The notes beneath the pieces were generated by a model. The model was not told the origin of the DNA and searched no databases. It saw only the letters and a program-made list of their open reading frames with translations. The position numbers were made by a program, and so were the translations under genes. From contig NC_087076.1 of NCBI RefSeq assembly GCF_026151205.1, forward strand, positions 11,012,902 to 11,076,901: a stretch of 64,000 nucleotides of DNA. The letters run 5' to 3'. This DNA comes from Bolinopsis microptera. Its lineage: Eukaryota; Ctenophora; Tentaculata; Lobata; Bolinopsidae. Shown one piece after another: positions 12,501 to 23,762 of the stretch; position 1 is the stretch's first letter; the number at the start of each line of letters is the position of its first letter.

Positions 12501-12540
12501 CTCTTATCAGACACCAGATATACTGAGTGTCTGATAAGAG
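12501..12540. repeat. perfect 14-bp stem-loop
   Basis: CTCTTATCAGACAC (12501-12514) and its exact reverse complement (12527-12540) are separated by a 12-nt loop. No associated gene or element boundary is seen. Confidence 0.8.
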
Positions 12541-13356
12541 TGTCAGCTGGTGTTAACTAATCTAAGAAATAAGAGTTAACAGAAAAACTTGAGGAATGTT
12601 TTGATAACTCATGATCTGAGTCAAACTGCTGATTTTCCCATTTCTTGATCAGAATTGATCTATTACGTTTCCCAAGGATTTTGGGACTTAAAGTTAAGTT
12701 ACAAGTAATGCTATGACTTCTTTAAAAACTTTATAACAAACGGTTTCCAACTACATACAATGGAATTTGCATAATGTAATATCAAATATCAATATCTTAA
12801 GATATCTTATGACAAAACTTGAACTGTACACATTTTTAGTCGATCAATGTCATGTTACACTTACAACGTCATCATTATTGATAATTGCCTAATTGTACGA
12901 AAGTATTGAATTGGGATAGAGATTGCAAGTAGTATAATTAGCCGTTATCATGGTTACTGCATGTGTTTTATTGTTTATATCCTTTGTACCAACTCAAATT
13001 AATTAGGTAAAACTGATCATTCTAAAATATATAAATTTCTAAATTTAATTTTTTGAAATATCGAATATTCACCAATCAAACTAGATAAAATGTTAAAGTA
13101 TTGATATTTTAGGTCTTAAATTAAGAAATGCCCAAGTCCACAATTGTTTGAGATAGAACGAAAGTTTAAAGAACAAAATAGCAATTAATCGTAACCAACA
13201 TGTTAACACTGTTATTCACTTAATTCACTTAATTCATATCAAGTGTCAAAGTATAAACGTATTCAAAGTCTGGTCACTCCGCACTGTAATCAACATTAAC
13301 TGAATAAGAGAATCGTTTATCAAGTTTTCACTTGTGGAGGGGGCCCCCGTTTCCAA

Positions 13357-13611
13357 CTAGCTGTCCTTAAAAGTGTTGAACTGTATGCGTCTGGAATTCA
13401 AACTCCTCATCTCGGTACTGTAAATGAACCTGAATCGTTTCTCCTCATACTTCCTGAGGACCATGCTTCCTTGACACGAGGTAGGACACGTGATGTCTCC
13501 TCCTACCAGGTTTCTCACACCCTTCTTGTTTTCTGGATAACGTCTGATCATGTGCCAGCTTCTTTTGGAACATTGACAACATTCTACTGGCCAACGTAGA
13601 CTTACTGACAT
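13357..13611 (-). CDS. small four-cysteine (zinc-ribbon-like) protein, family member 5
   Basis: An 84-residue paralogue starting MSVSLRWPVEC, with C11-x2-C14-x27-C42-x3-C46 and an extra cysteine at 12. The family motifs MIRRYP and LRKYEEKRFRFIYS are present. The frame stays open another 35 codons upstream to 13716. The internal ATG at 13611 is preferred because it matches the start of the paralogues and sits 13 nt after an acceptor-like AATTTCAG. The tail is basic (RSLNSRRIQF). Same orientation as members 2-4. Function unknown. Confidence 0.75.
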   Translation of the reverse strand: MSVSLRWPVECCQCSKRSWHMIRRYPENKKGVRNLVGGDITCPTSCQGSMVLRKYEEKRFRFIYSTEMRSLNSRRIQFNTFKDS

Positions 13612-13624
13612 GTTAGCTTGCTTA

Positions 13625-14898
13625 CTGAAATTGGATGCTTCATTAAGATTTGTTGTTATTGTTAGTAGTACAAACCTTTCTTTCAGTACTATACTGAAAT
13701 GTTGATTTAATAGCATTCCTCTTTTTTATGTTCTAGTTAAGAAAGAGTCCCTATTCGTCAAAACATGGAAACACACAGTCTTTCAGTATTAAAGCTAACA
13801 TAAGATATTGATTCAGCAATGGACAACATGCGTTTTGTATTAAGTAAAATCATTACGATAAATGTTCAAAGGAGATTACTATAAAAGCAAAATATTCAAA
13901 TAAATTCCGGAAATCCCTAACTTAATGACACTTCCACCTTCATTCTTTGGACACTGTAGTGCACTATCGGGACACTTTGATCCTTCCAAATAAAACATAT
14001 AGCGTTACCAACACCCTTATCGATCATACGTGCTTGAAAATAAATCGAAGGAGGGGAAAAATATAAGTTACACCTTGATATTTTAACTTTAATGAACGGA
14101 AAATAAGCAAGACTGTACTGTGGATGCCTAAAGGTCTGTTGAAAAGCATAATACAACAATCGACAAAATAATCCAGAACTAATAAATAGGATAAGATGCA
14201 AAATCATTTCACACTCGTTACGAAATCTCGGTTAAATGACGCAATGTTTGTGGTTAGGAAAGATATCTTGAAGCAGTACCCGGGACAGGTTTGCCGCATA
14301 CGATCAAACGTTCTCGGCAATGGGCCATGACCTCATGCTCTACCATTATAGAAGATATCTCTAATTGAAGAATTACTGCCATTTCAATTTGAGACATTAA
14401 TAGTATTCTCGCGCGTACTCCCAAATTAAACGGGTAATCGTCCATCTTAAATAAGAATAAGAGATTATTTTGAAAACAGGGATGAGACGGATTACAACAG
14501 TTTGCATATTTGAATGGCGAAAATCGGGTTAATGTTATGATTTTATCATCGACGGTCTTGCCAATTATTAGAGCCTCCTAAATCATTATATCGAATGATT
14601 AGGGGCTGCCGATCATTGAGCGGCAAAACGTTCTCAGCTTCATGGAATACGATCTGGGCATTAAAGTGGCAGTCATTGTGTAACTAATTATCAGAATTAT
14701 TGGTTTATTAGATCAACACGCAGCTTAACTTTTAGATATGGCAGGGCAGACTGTGTCTGACTCGAACAAACTGGGCAAAACATTGAGGACTAAAACATGA
14801 GAAGTTTATCATTGAAAAGATATTCTGGTCGGCTATAGTTTATTCATTGTCATGTTATGATTTTCCCAATTTTACCTTATACCCAATATTACAGGCAG
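13625..14898. other. intergenic or unresolved 5' region of the next gene
   Basis: No clear exon is seen. Upstream exons of the helical-repeat gene could lie here but cannot be identified by eye. Confidence 0.4.
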
Positions 14899-17800
14899 CA
14901 TCTGTCGGGGGCGATGAAAATGAGCGGCGCTCAACTGCGGACACAGCTCTGTCTCAGTGCTGGGGTCAGTATAGCGGAGGTTAGAAAGTTTGAGACGGCC
15001 CACAAGACCCTTAAAGATGAGGAGATGAATATCCTTTTCTGTGATCATCTCAACTCGCTTAGGAATGATAGAGGTTTGTTGTGTTTTAACTATCTGTAAT
15101 TCTGATCTACTGATATCGAATAGATTGTTAACTAAATTGGTTATAATTATATGACAGATTTATTAATCTTAAAGAATTAACGTTCTATTAAGACGTTGTG
15201 TTAACCACTCTCTCGCGACACAGGACGAGATACAAGTTATGTGAACACGAGACACATACCACCGGTTCTAACTGTACAGCCTGCTGAAAGAGACCGTACC
15301 ACTGTGGTGGACAGGGTAGCTGTATACAACTCCACCCAGCCCTCCTCCTCTTCAAAATACGAAAAGTATGTCAGCCCTCACATTATCATACATTCCTGCT
15401 TATTTTATAACGTCACTTTTGTGACGTAATTAAGTTCTAATTATCCTTCTAATTTCTCAGGTTATCGACCCGCTACTGCACCAGTGTATCAGAATTAACA
15501 CTCACCCAGCAATGTAGATCCTCACCTAAAGTAGCTGAGAACTGGTTAGATCTGGCCGCTTGCCAGACTTCGCGCGGCGCGGAGGTTGGGGTCGTTATAG
15601 CTACACTTAGCAAGGCTCTTCAGGCTAACAAGAACAGCACGGTAAGTTTCCGTATTAATATTTTTAGGTAAAGCTGCGTCCAGTCTTTGAAGGCAGGACC
15701 ATAGTTTTCAAGCAGTTGACCAAGCAGTTGACATACCAGCCAGCTAAATGAGACATTTTGTTAATAATTTCTCCTTTTCCTCACTTTTGGTGAGGACGCA
15801 ACTAAATTTTTTATGAAATCCTTTTACTTTTCCATTACTGTGATGTCACGGAACCACTCTGCTCCTCAGGCGCTGTGGACTGAATATCTCCGAGTGAAAT
15901 CTCTTGTTATCTCGGTGTCTGATCTAACTGGTCTCTACCAACAAGCCCTCAGACTCGCACCCTCTCCCCTTCTGTGGCGCAACTTTGCTCCAAAACTCAA
16001 CTCACTCAAAGAGAGAATATCAGCTCTTGACTCTGCTTTACAGATTTGTGGTATTTATTTATTTATTGACTGTATGCTCATGAACTCTGGTTTTGTGCCC
16101 CGTTTTACGTTTAAAACTTCCAACTGCTAAGACATTCAATAAAAATGTAATCAAATTTTAAGACATTGTTTTTTGTAGATATGACGACATCGGCAGACAA
16201 GAAATATTACGGAGATTTGCTGAGGGACAAACTCCTACTCATTTATCATGCTGGACAGGACTCCATGGTGGAACAATTTGATATCGTCTTCCAAGACCTC
16301 GGCAAATTACTCAACCATCATCTGGTAATACATACATTTAATTTTGGCAACGGAATTCAGTTCTACTGAACTCACTTTTTCATGTATTTGTTAAAGATTA
16401 GCTAAAGTTTGCTAAAAAATTAACTAAAATCGTTAAAGATTAACTACCGCAATTATTGCCAATAATACTTTCACTCGGACCCCAAAACAGATTCTGACCC
16501 TTTCTTATCAATTTCAATCCTTGAACCTTAACCGAAGACGCCCCCCCCCCCCCCCCCCTGCCCCCTTAACCATCCCTAACACTGGTATATCCTAATCAGG
16601 TGTGGTTTGTGCAGCAATATATCTCGTACCTACAAAATGGTGAGGTGTTAGAGGACCCTGCCCAGATAACAATTCAACCCAACAACCCACCCAGTAGGGT
16701 CCAGAAGGTTCTAGATTTAAGAGAGAAGTTGGTTTCTTCTGTCTCCGATGACACTAAGATTCTTCTCGTTCTACACAGATTGTTCTCGAAGCTATTGGCT
16801 CTCTCAACTGGCCCTGAACAAGCCATCGATTATTTGTTCGAGGTACTTTACTTCTTTGCTTTTAATAAGTTTTGATATCGCATAAAATCAGTCAACAGTC
16901 TTTCTACGAAGCGTTTGAATTATACGAGTATTAATTCCCAGAGTATGGAGATAATTTAAATTTCAGGTGTCAGAGAAAGTTCCAGAATTGTATGAACTGC
17001 TTGAAGATATAGTAGAGCTTGGCGGTTGGGTTGAACCTGATGTGCCCTGGCCTAAACTTGTATACCTGCAGGTAAAGTTCTCACATCATGTTTGATTTGA
17101 AAGATATATTTTGATAAATAAGGTCTGTCTGATCTACCATACTCCCAATAACAATTAACACTGCCATGTACCTCAGATGGGTACTGCCGAAAAGAACGGA
17201 CACCCAGAGCTGGCTCTGACCTTGTCACGTGGTCTTGTAACGACCTTATCTGGCTCTTCTGCTGAGAACACCCTACAGTTATACAGGTATTATTATAGTG
17301 TGTGTTACAGGTATCCTCTGTCGTGGCTGACGCTGTGAGATACTATATTATGGGAACTTTAGTTTCCAGTTTTAACGTACTGGAAATTAAGTGAGAGGTC
17401 CTCTCTAAACCTAGTGGGTCTGAATGTTTTTGCTGTTTAGTCATGGGTTTTTCGTGATACATATTATGTGAAGATAAACGTGTAATGGGGAAGCACTCGA
17501 TTACAATTTAGCAAATCTTCCATGATCGGCAAAATTTCTATTCGATTATGAAATGTGATTCATCAAGTTTGACTTCTTGGTTACAATTGTTGGAAACCAT
17601 GTGATTCTGTGATTTGATTCCCATGGGAGCAGTCGGCGATACGATCTCGTGATCACCTGACACGACACGTGACCTGTCGATATGCTAATTAAAAGTGGGA
17701 GATCTAATAACCCCTTGTTGGGATCACATCAACGTCATGACAGCTATAACGAGCTCGTTAATACATTACGACTAAATATTGTAAAATCACGGTATAAATA

Positions 17801-20800
17801 CCGACTCTTATCTCATCTATTTATTAGTTCTGAAACGTTCCTCAACAGTCTTCCTACATTACCACCTACAACATGACACTCCCTAATTGCAATCCTTCCA
17901 CTCCAACTTCTCATTTACCAACTAGGCAGAAAAGAAAGATACTGGACCTGAAAACTTATCTTTCCCGATCAAAGATACCCTCTATCTCTTCTGAAGATAA
18001 ACTATCCCAACAGATGGTTCATGCATATCAATACATTTCCAAACCTATCTCATCTGATTCCACTCCAGCTATACAGAAGAAAAAGAGACCTCCTCCCTTG
18101 GACCTCCAACATACCCGCTCGAAGAGGATCTTTTTATCTCAACCAGATAAAGTCACCTACCATAATATAAAAGATCCTTACTCTCCAACTAAATCTACAT
18201 CACCTTCTGAACTTATGTCTCCTCTTGAAGCCTCTAAACGTAGACAATTACCATCCTGTTCTATAACAGAGACTTTCCACTCAGTTCACTCCCCCAACAT
18301 CCACTCTCCTGCTATCATCAGAATGCGAACTAGTTTTACCTATTCCCAGTTACAAACTCTGGAGGAGACCTTCTCCGAACAGAGTCGGATCAGCCGATTA
18401 CATGGTCATCAGATCGCTGGACAGTTTGAACTTCCTGTTGAGTGCATCACTTCCTGGTTCTCAAACAGACGAGATTTACAAAGGAAACGAGATGAACGTA
18501 AATCTCGTTGATTTTAGAGAAACAAAGCTAGACTGTATTTTTTAAATTGTTTAATATTTTTAACAGTATGTAAAACATGATAATCTAGCTACGCTTTGAA
18601 ATAACGTTTCGATCAAATTGAGATTATTTTGGTTAGAAAAATAATACTCAATTGTAATTTAATAATCAATTATTATAATCAATTAACAATCATCAATTAA
18701 TACACTTGTGTTTGATTATATAACCCAGTAGAAACTAACTTCACAGGGAAGTACTAGGACTAACGATTGGAGCACGAGTAGTTGCACAGTACGATAGTTT
18801 ATCACGTGGGTTACACCGTACTTGGTTACACCTGTGTTACGGTCTCACAGCTCACCTCAACCCGGTGGATCCTGTTCTGCAGTACAAGTTATTCTCAACT
18901 AGACTCGCTACTGTGTTCCCTTCATCTGAACAGCTCAATGCCCTCCGAGATGCCATTTCAAATGAACCATCAACTCAGGGTGCTCAAATTCTATGGATCA
19001 GGCAAGTTCTAATCTAGAATCTTAATGTCTAAACAAAATACCATGAATAATGTAATATCAATTTTCCTAAGTTTTAACGTAAAAGAATTTGTAAACACAC
19101 ATCTGTTCGTACTAGATATCTGGACGTTCTGGAGAAGGCATCTGAGAAAGATAAACAACTTATCAGCGTAAGGAGGCTATTTTGTTTTTAATTTTATTGG
19201 TCCCAGCTTGTCCGGAACGCTTGAACACCTGTCATTGTACTTAAAAGTGGAGCGTTCACATTTTATGTTATCAATAGAGCTTTTTTGGGATTCTTAACCA
19301 TTGCTATGTTGTGTAAAAGCACAAACGGGAAGGGGCGGGAAGAGGGACTGGGTACCATAAATTGGTTACGTAAGAATAAGATGTGAACGTAAGTTACACG
19401 ATTTTATGATATGTATTTTTGTTATAAGACAAAGTCCTGTAGTGTGCTGTTTTGTGTCAGGTACTACAAAGGGAGATGTTACACTGTATAAAATCTGTCC
19501 CAACTCTCTCAAACGACAACTTTTCCTTTCACAACCAGGTTCATTTCTATCTCTATCTCTGAATCATATGTACAATTTTCAAAACTTTACTAATCCAGAC
19601 GTTTTTCGGTTATCATGACGTACGATTTAAAGTTATTCTTTCTATTTGTTTTCTTTCAGTGTTCTAAATTGCTCCCAGTTCACTTGATCTTCATGAAGAT
19701 TTGTATATTATATTACTAACTGATAATTTCAAAGAACGACCTGCTCTGAGATTTGGAGGCCGCGTGGTAAGACTCGCTCGTTTAATAACACCCGCAGCAC
19801 CAAAGTCTGAGCTTTTAGTTCGTTTATTACATGAAAAAAATAGAAAATTAAATTATGTTTAAAGCATGTAAAAACAGAACCAGCTTAAGTCAAAGTTGAA
19901 AAAAACTATAAAAAGATGAAGAGATTAAAAATATCATAGAATACTAACTATGACAGTGAAGAGAAAAGAAAAAGAAGGAAAAAAACAAAGAAAAAAGAAA
20001 GATGTGACAAAATGAAAAACAAAAGCAGAAACAAATTTACCGAAGATTCAAAAACAAAATGTATGAGTTTGATGACAAAGATGATCGAATTAACTCTCAT
20101 TCTCAAAAGTAAAAGAAGATTTCATTTCTATAACGAGATGCATGTCTGAAGCGAGGGTAAGTGAATCTGTGTTTACCACGCCGGCCAGACCTGTATACCC
20201 GTCCCCGTTTTAGGTGATCTCGGCGCTGGTTTCGCACTACGCAACCCCCCAGGAGCGCTTTAGGGAAATATCTCACCATCTCTTAACTTACAGGAAAAAT
20301 AAGGAACTTCTTATGTTGTAAGTTTGACTTTCTATAATATAACGAGGGGGAAATTAGTTGTTTTAAGTGAACAGAATTACTTTCTATCAGTGTCATTAGT
20401 AAAATTCATATATACGCTGCAGGCTACTATTAAATATAATTGTAAATTTCAGTAAACTAACTTCTAAGCTTATATTGTGAAGCTGTCTGTCTCCCTTCTT
20501 CACAACTAATTTCCTCCCCTAACGAAATGAACGAGTCTAAATAAGCTTAAATTATAATTCTTGTGGATTAATACGAAAGAAGGAAAGTTACTCTGTAAGT
20601 GTGAATTAAAATAACCGTTACAATTTCAAATTTGATTTTTCTTCAATTTAATGAAGATACTTCCTCCCCTCTCAGGTTTTACAACGAGTTGGCACATAGC
20701 AACCCACTCTCCACTGTTCAGCTATTTAAGGAACTCCTAAAGGACAATCCGTCGTGTCCTAAGCTCTGGTCAAAGTAATCACAAAATTCAGTCAAATCCT

Positions 20801-21590
20801 TGTTCGATGAATTCATGAAAGTCAATTATTGAAAACCAGTTGTGGATTTTGCATTTAATAATCATAATAGTGTAGATATAAATGCACCTATGACCATCTC
20901 AATACGATTTACGATGTATCTGTTAGGAATCTTTCGTGGATTGCTTGATCATGCAATGCCAATGATTGAACATTTGAAGTATTAGTAATCGCACAATCTT
21001 TTCGATCAAATTATGGATACAGTGCAAACTAATATTATTATTAATATTAGGAACTTACTTTTGGATTTTGAGGTATCTCTTAATAGTAACCGCAGCATTT
21101 TACAAATTTGTCTCAGGCTGATGGAGTTATCGGAGAGTTGTCAGATAGTGACTGAAACAAGAGAAATCGCCCGGACTGCTATCAATACGCTTCCTCTCAA
21201 CAGTTCACTGCTCCTTCAGGTCACTACCAAGTACCACCCCACTACCACTACCACTACCACCCCACCTAACCACACCACTACCACTACAACCCCACTACCA
21301 CCCCACATAACCACCCCACTTAACCACCCCACTACCACGCTGCTTTCTCTTTAATTTCGTTCATATACAGCGCAATTAACTTTCAACTTTGCTCCGTGTG
21401 TAGTTGTCGAATATGTACATGTGCATCTTATTTATATCCATTGCAGACCTTGGTGTTCGAGTTGAGAAACTGTTCTGACGCGGAGGATCAGCGGAACCTG
21501 ACCGAGTGGGCGCTTAAACGAGCAAAAGAGCGGGGGATCGCGTTCAAAGCGTCATGTAGCGAAGGAAACAACTTACTACCTAGCGCCTGA
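14899..21590 (+). CDS. multi-exon helical-repeat (HAT/TPR-like) protein, possibly ZFC3H1-like C-terminal region
   Basis: About 16 exons read by eye: 14899-15073, 15224-15365, 15461-15641, 15870-16050, 16179-16324, 16600-16842, 16967-17071, 17177-17286, then 18790-19001, 19116-19167, 19461-19538, about 19679-19766, 20214-20317, 20676-20774, 21051-21219 and 21447-21590. Together they encode roughly 740 residues of amphipathic helices. HAT-like motifs recur: ALWTEYLRVKSLV, LLWRNFAPKLNSL, ILWIRYLDVLEKA and CPKLWSKNLLLDFEVSL. Such repeats occur in RNA-processing scaffolds; the nuclear exosome adaptor ZFC3H1 is one candidate, but no zinc finger is visible, so that name is a guess. Frame joins cleanly within each block, but not across 17286-18790 or at the 19.68-kb exon, so an exon is missing or mis-set there. 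The intron after 19001 uses a GC donor. First in-frame ATG 14914; polyadenylation signal 21599-21604. Confidence 0.65.
16541..16558. repeat. poly-C run in intron
   Basis: A long uninterrupted C tract within the intron between 16324 and 16600. Confidence 0.9.
17793..17800 (+). promoter_or_regulatory. TATA box of the homeobox gene
   Basis: TATAAATA lies 73 bp before the ATG at 17873. This would place transcription start near 17825 with a short leader, and suggests that the homeobox gene has its own promoter instead of being an exon of the surrounding gene. Confidence 0.55.
17873..18511 (+). CDS. divergent homeobox transcription factor, single exon
   Basis: A 212-residue protein with a homeodomain at about residues 148-208, close to the C-terminus. 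In standard homeodomain numbering F8, L16, W48, F49, N51, R52 and R53 are present (TSFTYSQLQTLEETF; SWFSNRR), so the fold and core DNA contact should be kept. Positions 47 and 50 are both serine. Position 47 is usually Ile, Val or Asn and position 50 usually Gln or Lys, so base preference is likely unusual. The first 147 residues are Ser/Pro/Lys-rich, low in complexity and lack a recognised motif. No intron is needed. It lies between two exon blocks of the helical-repeat gene, on the same strand, with its own TATA box. Class assignment (for example PRD or ANTP) cannot be made by eye. Confidence 0.85.
   Translation: MTLPNCNPSTPTSHLPTRQKRKILDLKTYLSRSKIPSISSEDKLSQQMVHAYQYISKPISSDSTPAIQKKKRPPPLDLQHTRSKRIFLSQPDKVTYHNIKDPYSPTKSTSPSELMSPLEASKRRQLPSCSITETFHSVHSPNIHSPAIIRMRTSFTYSQLQTLEETFSEQSRISRLHGHQIAGQFELPVECITSWFSNRRDLQRKRDERKSR
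19249..19390. mobile_element. small copy of the GTTCACAT MITE family in an intron
   Basis: Ends GCGTTCACATTTTATGTTA and, inverted, TAAGATGTGAACG. A G-rich centre is related to the element at 196-681. Confidence 0.45.
21222..21345. repeat. CCACTAC/CCACCC-rich simple repeat in intron
   Basis: Degenerate tandem CACTACCAC and AACCACC units between the exon ending at 21219 and the last exon. Confidence 0.85.
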
Positions 21591-21598
21591 GTAAGGTA

Positions 21599-21604
21599 AA
21601 TAAA
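21599..21604 (+). promoter_or_regulatory. polyadenylation signal of the helical-repeat gene
   Basis: AATAAA 8 nt after the stop codon at 21588-21590. Confidence 0.5.
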
Positions 21605-22240
21605 AATTGGACAGTGATCAAATTGAAGCTATTTTCTGAGTTTTAATAAAATCAGGATCTAAGTACACAGATTTTATGACGATTGAAAAGATATACAAAT
21701 TTCTCGCAATTTAACAATATCAGACAGAATTCTAATGCATATTCAATAATGATAGTTATACAGTATACACTGATGGTTCGAAATAAGTAACTACATTTGT
21801 TTTCTATGCATGCGTTTCTTCATTTTCTTGGTTGATTAAAACTAAAGATGAATTCCGAATCTCGAAATGTTTGGGTTTCAAGTATTGATATTATGTTTTT
21901 TAAATTACAATTGGCGAACAATTTTTATTATATTTTTAAAAATTTCTTCCATTTTGTTAATTGTGAAAATTGTTTGATTGGTGTTTTTGTGCTAATAATG
22001 AATGATTATATTAGCAAGATATTAATCTAATGTCGATGTATGATAATCTATACTCATCATTCATTTTAACCATTACAAATACAAACTGTTTTACTTCCTC
22101 TTTCTTTTCTTATGAGCAATGGGGGACGGTTAATTAACGGTGGACCTTTCATGTTTCAATCATTTGAGAAAATGCTGGATGCCTAATTTTTTCAGAGACG
22201 GTAGATTAGCAAATACTGCATCTGATCTGAAAAAATGATG

Positions 22241-22740
22241 TAAAACAGATTAGAAATGACGAGGTTATCAAGCATTTTGTGTATCTCGTAAGCAAAATTG
22301 ATCGGGTGATTATGTGATTGTGACACCTTAAATTTAATTACTGGGCGGCGCTCAGCCTGTCATTCCGCCTAATCTCTATTCGGTTTATTATGTTTATGAA
22401 CATAATAGCCTGGGGTCCCTAGGTAACACCTTAAATTTAATTGTTAATTTGGCAGCCTTAACGATTCCCATAATGTTTAACGGGGTCACTCTATCACATG
22501 ATTAGGTAAGCCAATCACCTGATCACACGTAATGAATAAACTCCTTATGCTTCGTAGTTTGTATCTCGGTCATCTGAGAAGCTACATCTCTATTTTTTCA
22601 GGACAAACCTAATTCAATAAAATTTAGCTCGATCCGACTATCTAAACTATCAAATAAATGCAAAAATGAACCCTTATTTGAAAAAAATGAACACGAATAT
22701 TTTTCGAGTTGATAAATAATTCTAACTAGTGGTGGTACTA
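22241..22740. repeat. dispersed repeat, copy A, carrying an insertion
   Basis: Shares many blocks with 25570-25925, for example CTCGTAAGCAAAATTGAT, TAATGAATAA, TTTAGCTCGATCCGA and ACTATCAAATAAATGC, in the same order and orientation. Relative to the other copy it carries the 86-bp insert at 22340-22425. No coding capacity. Confidence 0.8.
22340..22425. mobile_element. 86-bp insert with 17-bp target duplication
   Basis: Flanked by exact direct repeats ACACCTTAAATTTAATT at 22323-22339 and 22426-22442. The insert starts ACTGGGCGGCGCTCAGCC and contains CCTGGGGTCCCTAGGTA near its end. A second copy lies at 22758-22843. The long target duplication suggests target-primed reverse transcription, yet there is no poly-A tail. 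Might be a very short SINE or a retrocopied small RNA. Confidence 0.75.
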
Positions 22741-22757
22741 AATCATACCTGATACTT

Positions 22758-22843
22758 ACTGGGCCGCGCTCAGCCTGTCATTCCGCCAAATCTTTATTCG
22801 TTCATATATGTTAATGAACATAATAGCCTGGGGTCCTCAGGTA
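22758..22843. mobile_element. second copy of the 86-bp insert
   Basis: Same orientation as 22340-22425, with about 90% identity by eye (GGGCCGCGCTCAGCCTGTCA, then AATAGCCTGGGGTCC). No clear flanking duplication. Confidence 0.7.
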
Positions 22844-23100
22844 ACCAGCAAGCTGTCGGGAATTATCGCGCTTAGCACTCAGTAGCGGAGGTATTATTGT
22901 ATTATATTAATTAAGCAGCGGTCCACTTTATTATTTATCCGTGATTATGGGATTCGGTCAAATATTGTTTCTTTTTGATTATAATGTCAGGGTACTTTAC
23001 AAAGGCAAAAGGTAAACTCATAACTTCATTACTATTATAACAAGGAGGTGATTTCAACGATTTCGGAATTTTACCTTTGAAAACATTGCCTTGTGTTTAA

Positions 23101-23449
23101 TTGTCATACGTTGTACATTGTATGACCCGCCGCGCACGAGTGCGCGGCTCCCCCTGTATCGTAGAAACTCTACAGTGAAGCGACAGTGGGGGTCACCACG
23201 TGATACAAGTGTTTAAGTAAGCATATCTGTCGATAAGTGACTTAATATGGCACTTTTTACTTATTCAAGCACATCAAGTTTGGAGTTGGCATTAGGAAAA
23301 CAAATTTAAATTTTGGTATTTATTAATAACAATCAAAACATATCATATCTTGTATCACGTTGCGACCCCCACGGTCGTTTCACTATCGTCCTGACGATAC
23401 AGGGGGAGCCGCGCACTTCGTGCGCGGCGGGTCATACAACGTATGACAA
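23101..23449. mobile_element. foldback/MITE element with long GC-rich inverted arms
   Basis: The left arm starts TTGTCATACGTTGTA and the right arm ends TACAACGTATGACAA. The arms stay complementary for more than 100 bp, including a GCCGCGCAC...GTGCGCGGC block (itself a small hairpin) and CTCCCCCTGTATCGT. The centre is AT-rich and non-coding. The superfamily cannot be assigned. Confidence 0.85.
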
Positions 23450-23636
23450 ATCATATCATAAAAATAAAGCCGCGCGTTGGTTGACTGCCTCAGTACGGTG
23501 AATAATATAAGCTCGAAGGTGCCCTGCGCATTTACAGAACCTCATGCGGCGAGATCACATGATCATGAGGACCTGTGAGCGCCAAATTTAATTTAAAGTT
23601 TCTAGAAATCATACATCACTACGAGTTCATATATAA

Positions 23637-23762
23637 TGCTTGACGGATGTTACTCGTCTAAATTTCTTCGAAGTAGGCGCGCGCGCGCCGCTTTCTTCTC
23701 GATGGCAAGTGCTACGAAGTAGCGCGCGCCGGGCCAGATCATTAACAATGGTCAAATATAAT
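23637..23762 (-). mobile_element. internally deleted copy of the GCGCGC dispersed element
   Basis: Reverse complement of both ends of the fuller copy at 38917-39141, lacking about 90 bp of its interior. Contains GCGCGCGCGCGCC and TCGATGGCAAGTGCTACGAA. Confidence 0.8.

Larger units (their letters stand above)
11054..13356. other. intergenic, no gene recognised
   Basis: AT-rich. It contains the 7-bp microsatellite at 12371-12433 and the stem-loop at 12501-12540, listed separately. Another hairpin-forming stretch lies near 12210-12245, around GGCCTCCTT and AAAGGCCATTAT. No convincing exon was found. Confidence 0.5.

Noticed and set aside
14857-14898. Reading the helical-repeat protein from the ATG at 14857
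   Set aside because: A good acceptor (ACAGGCAG) follows, and the upstream codons look non-coding; ATG 14914 or an upstream exon is more likely.
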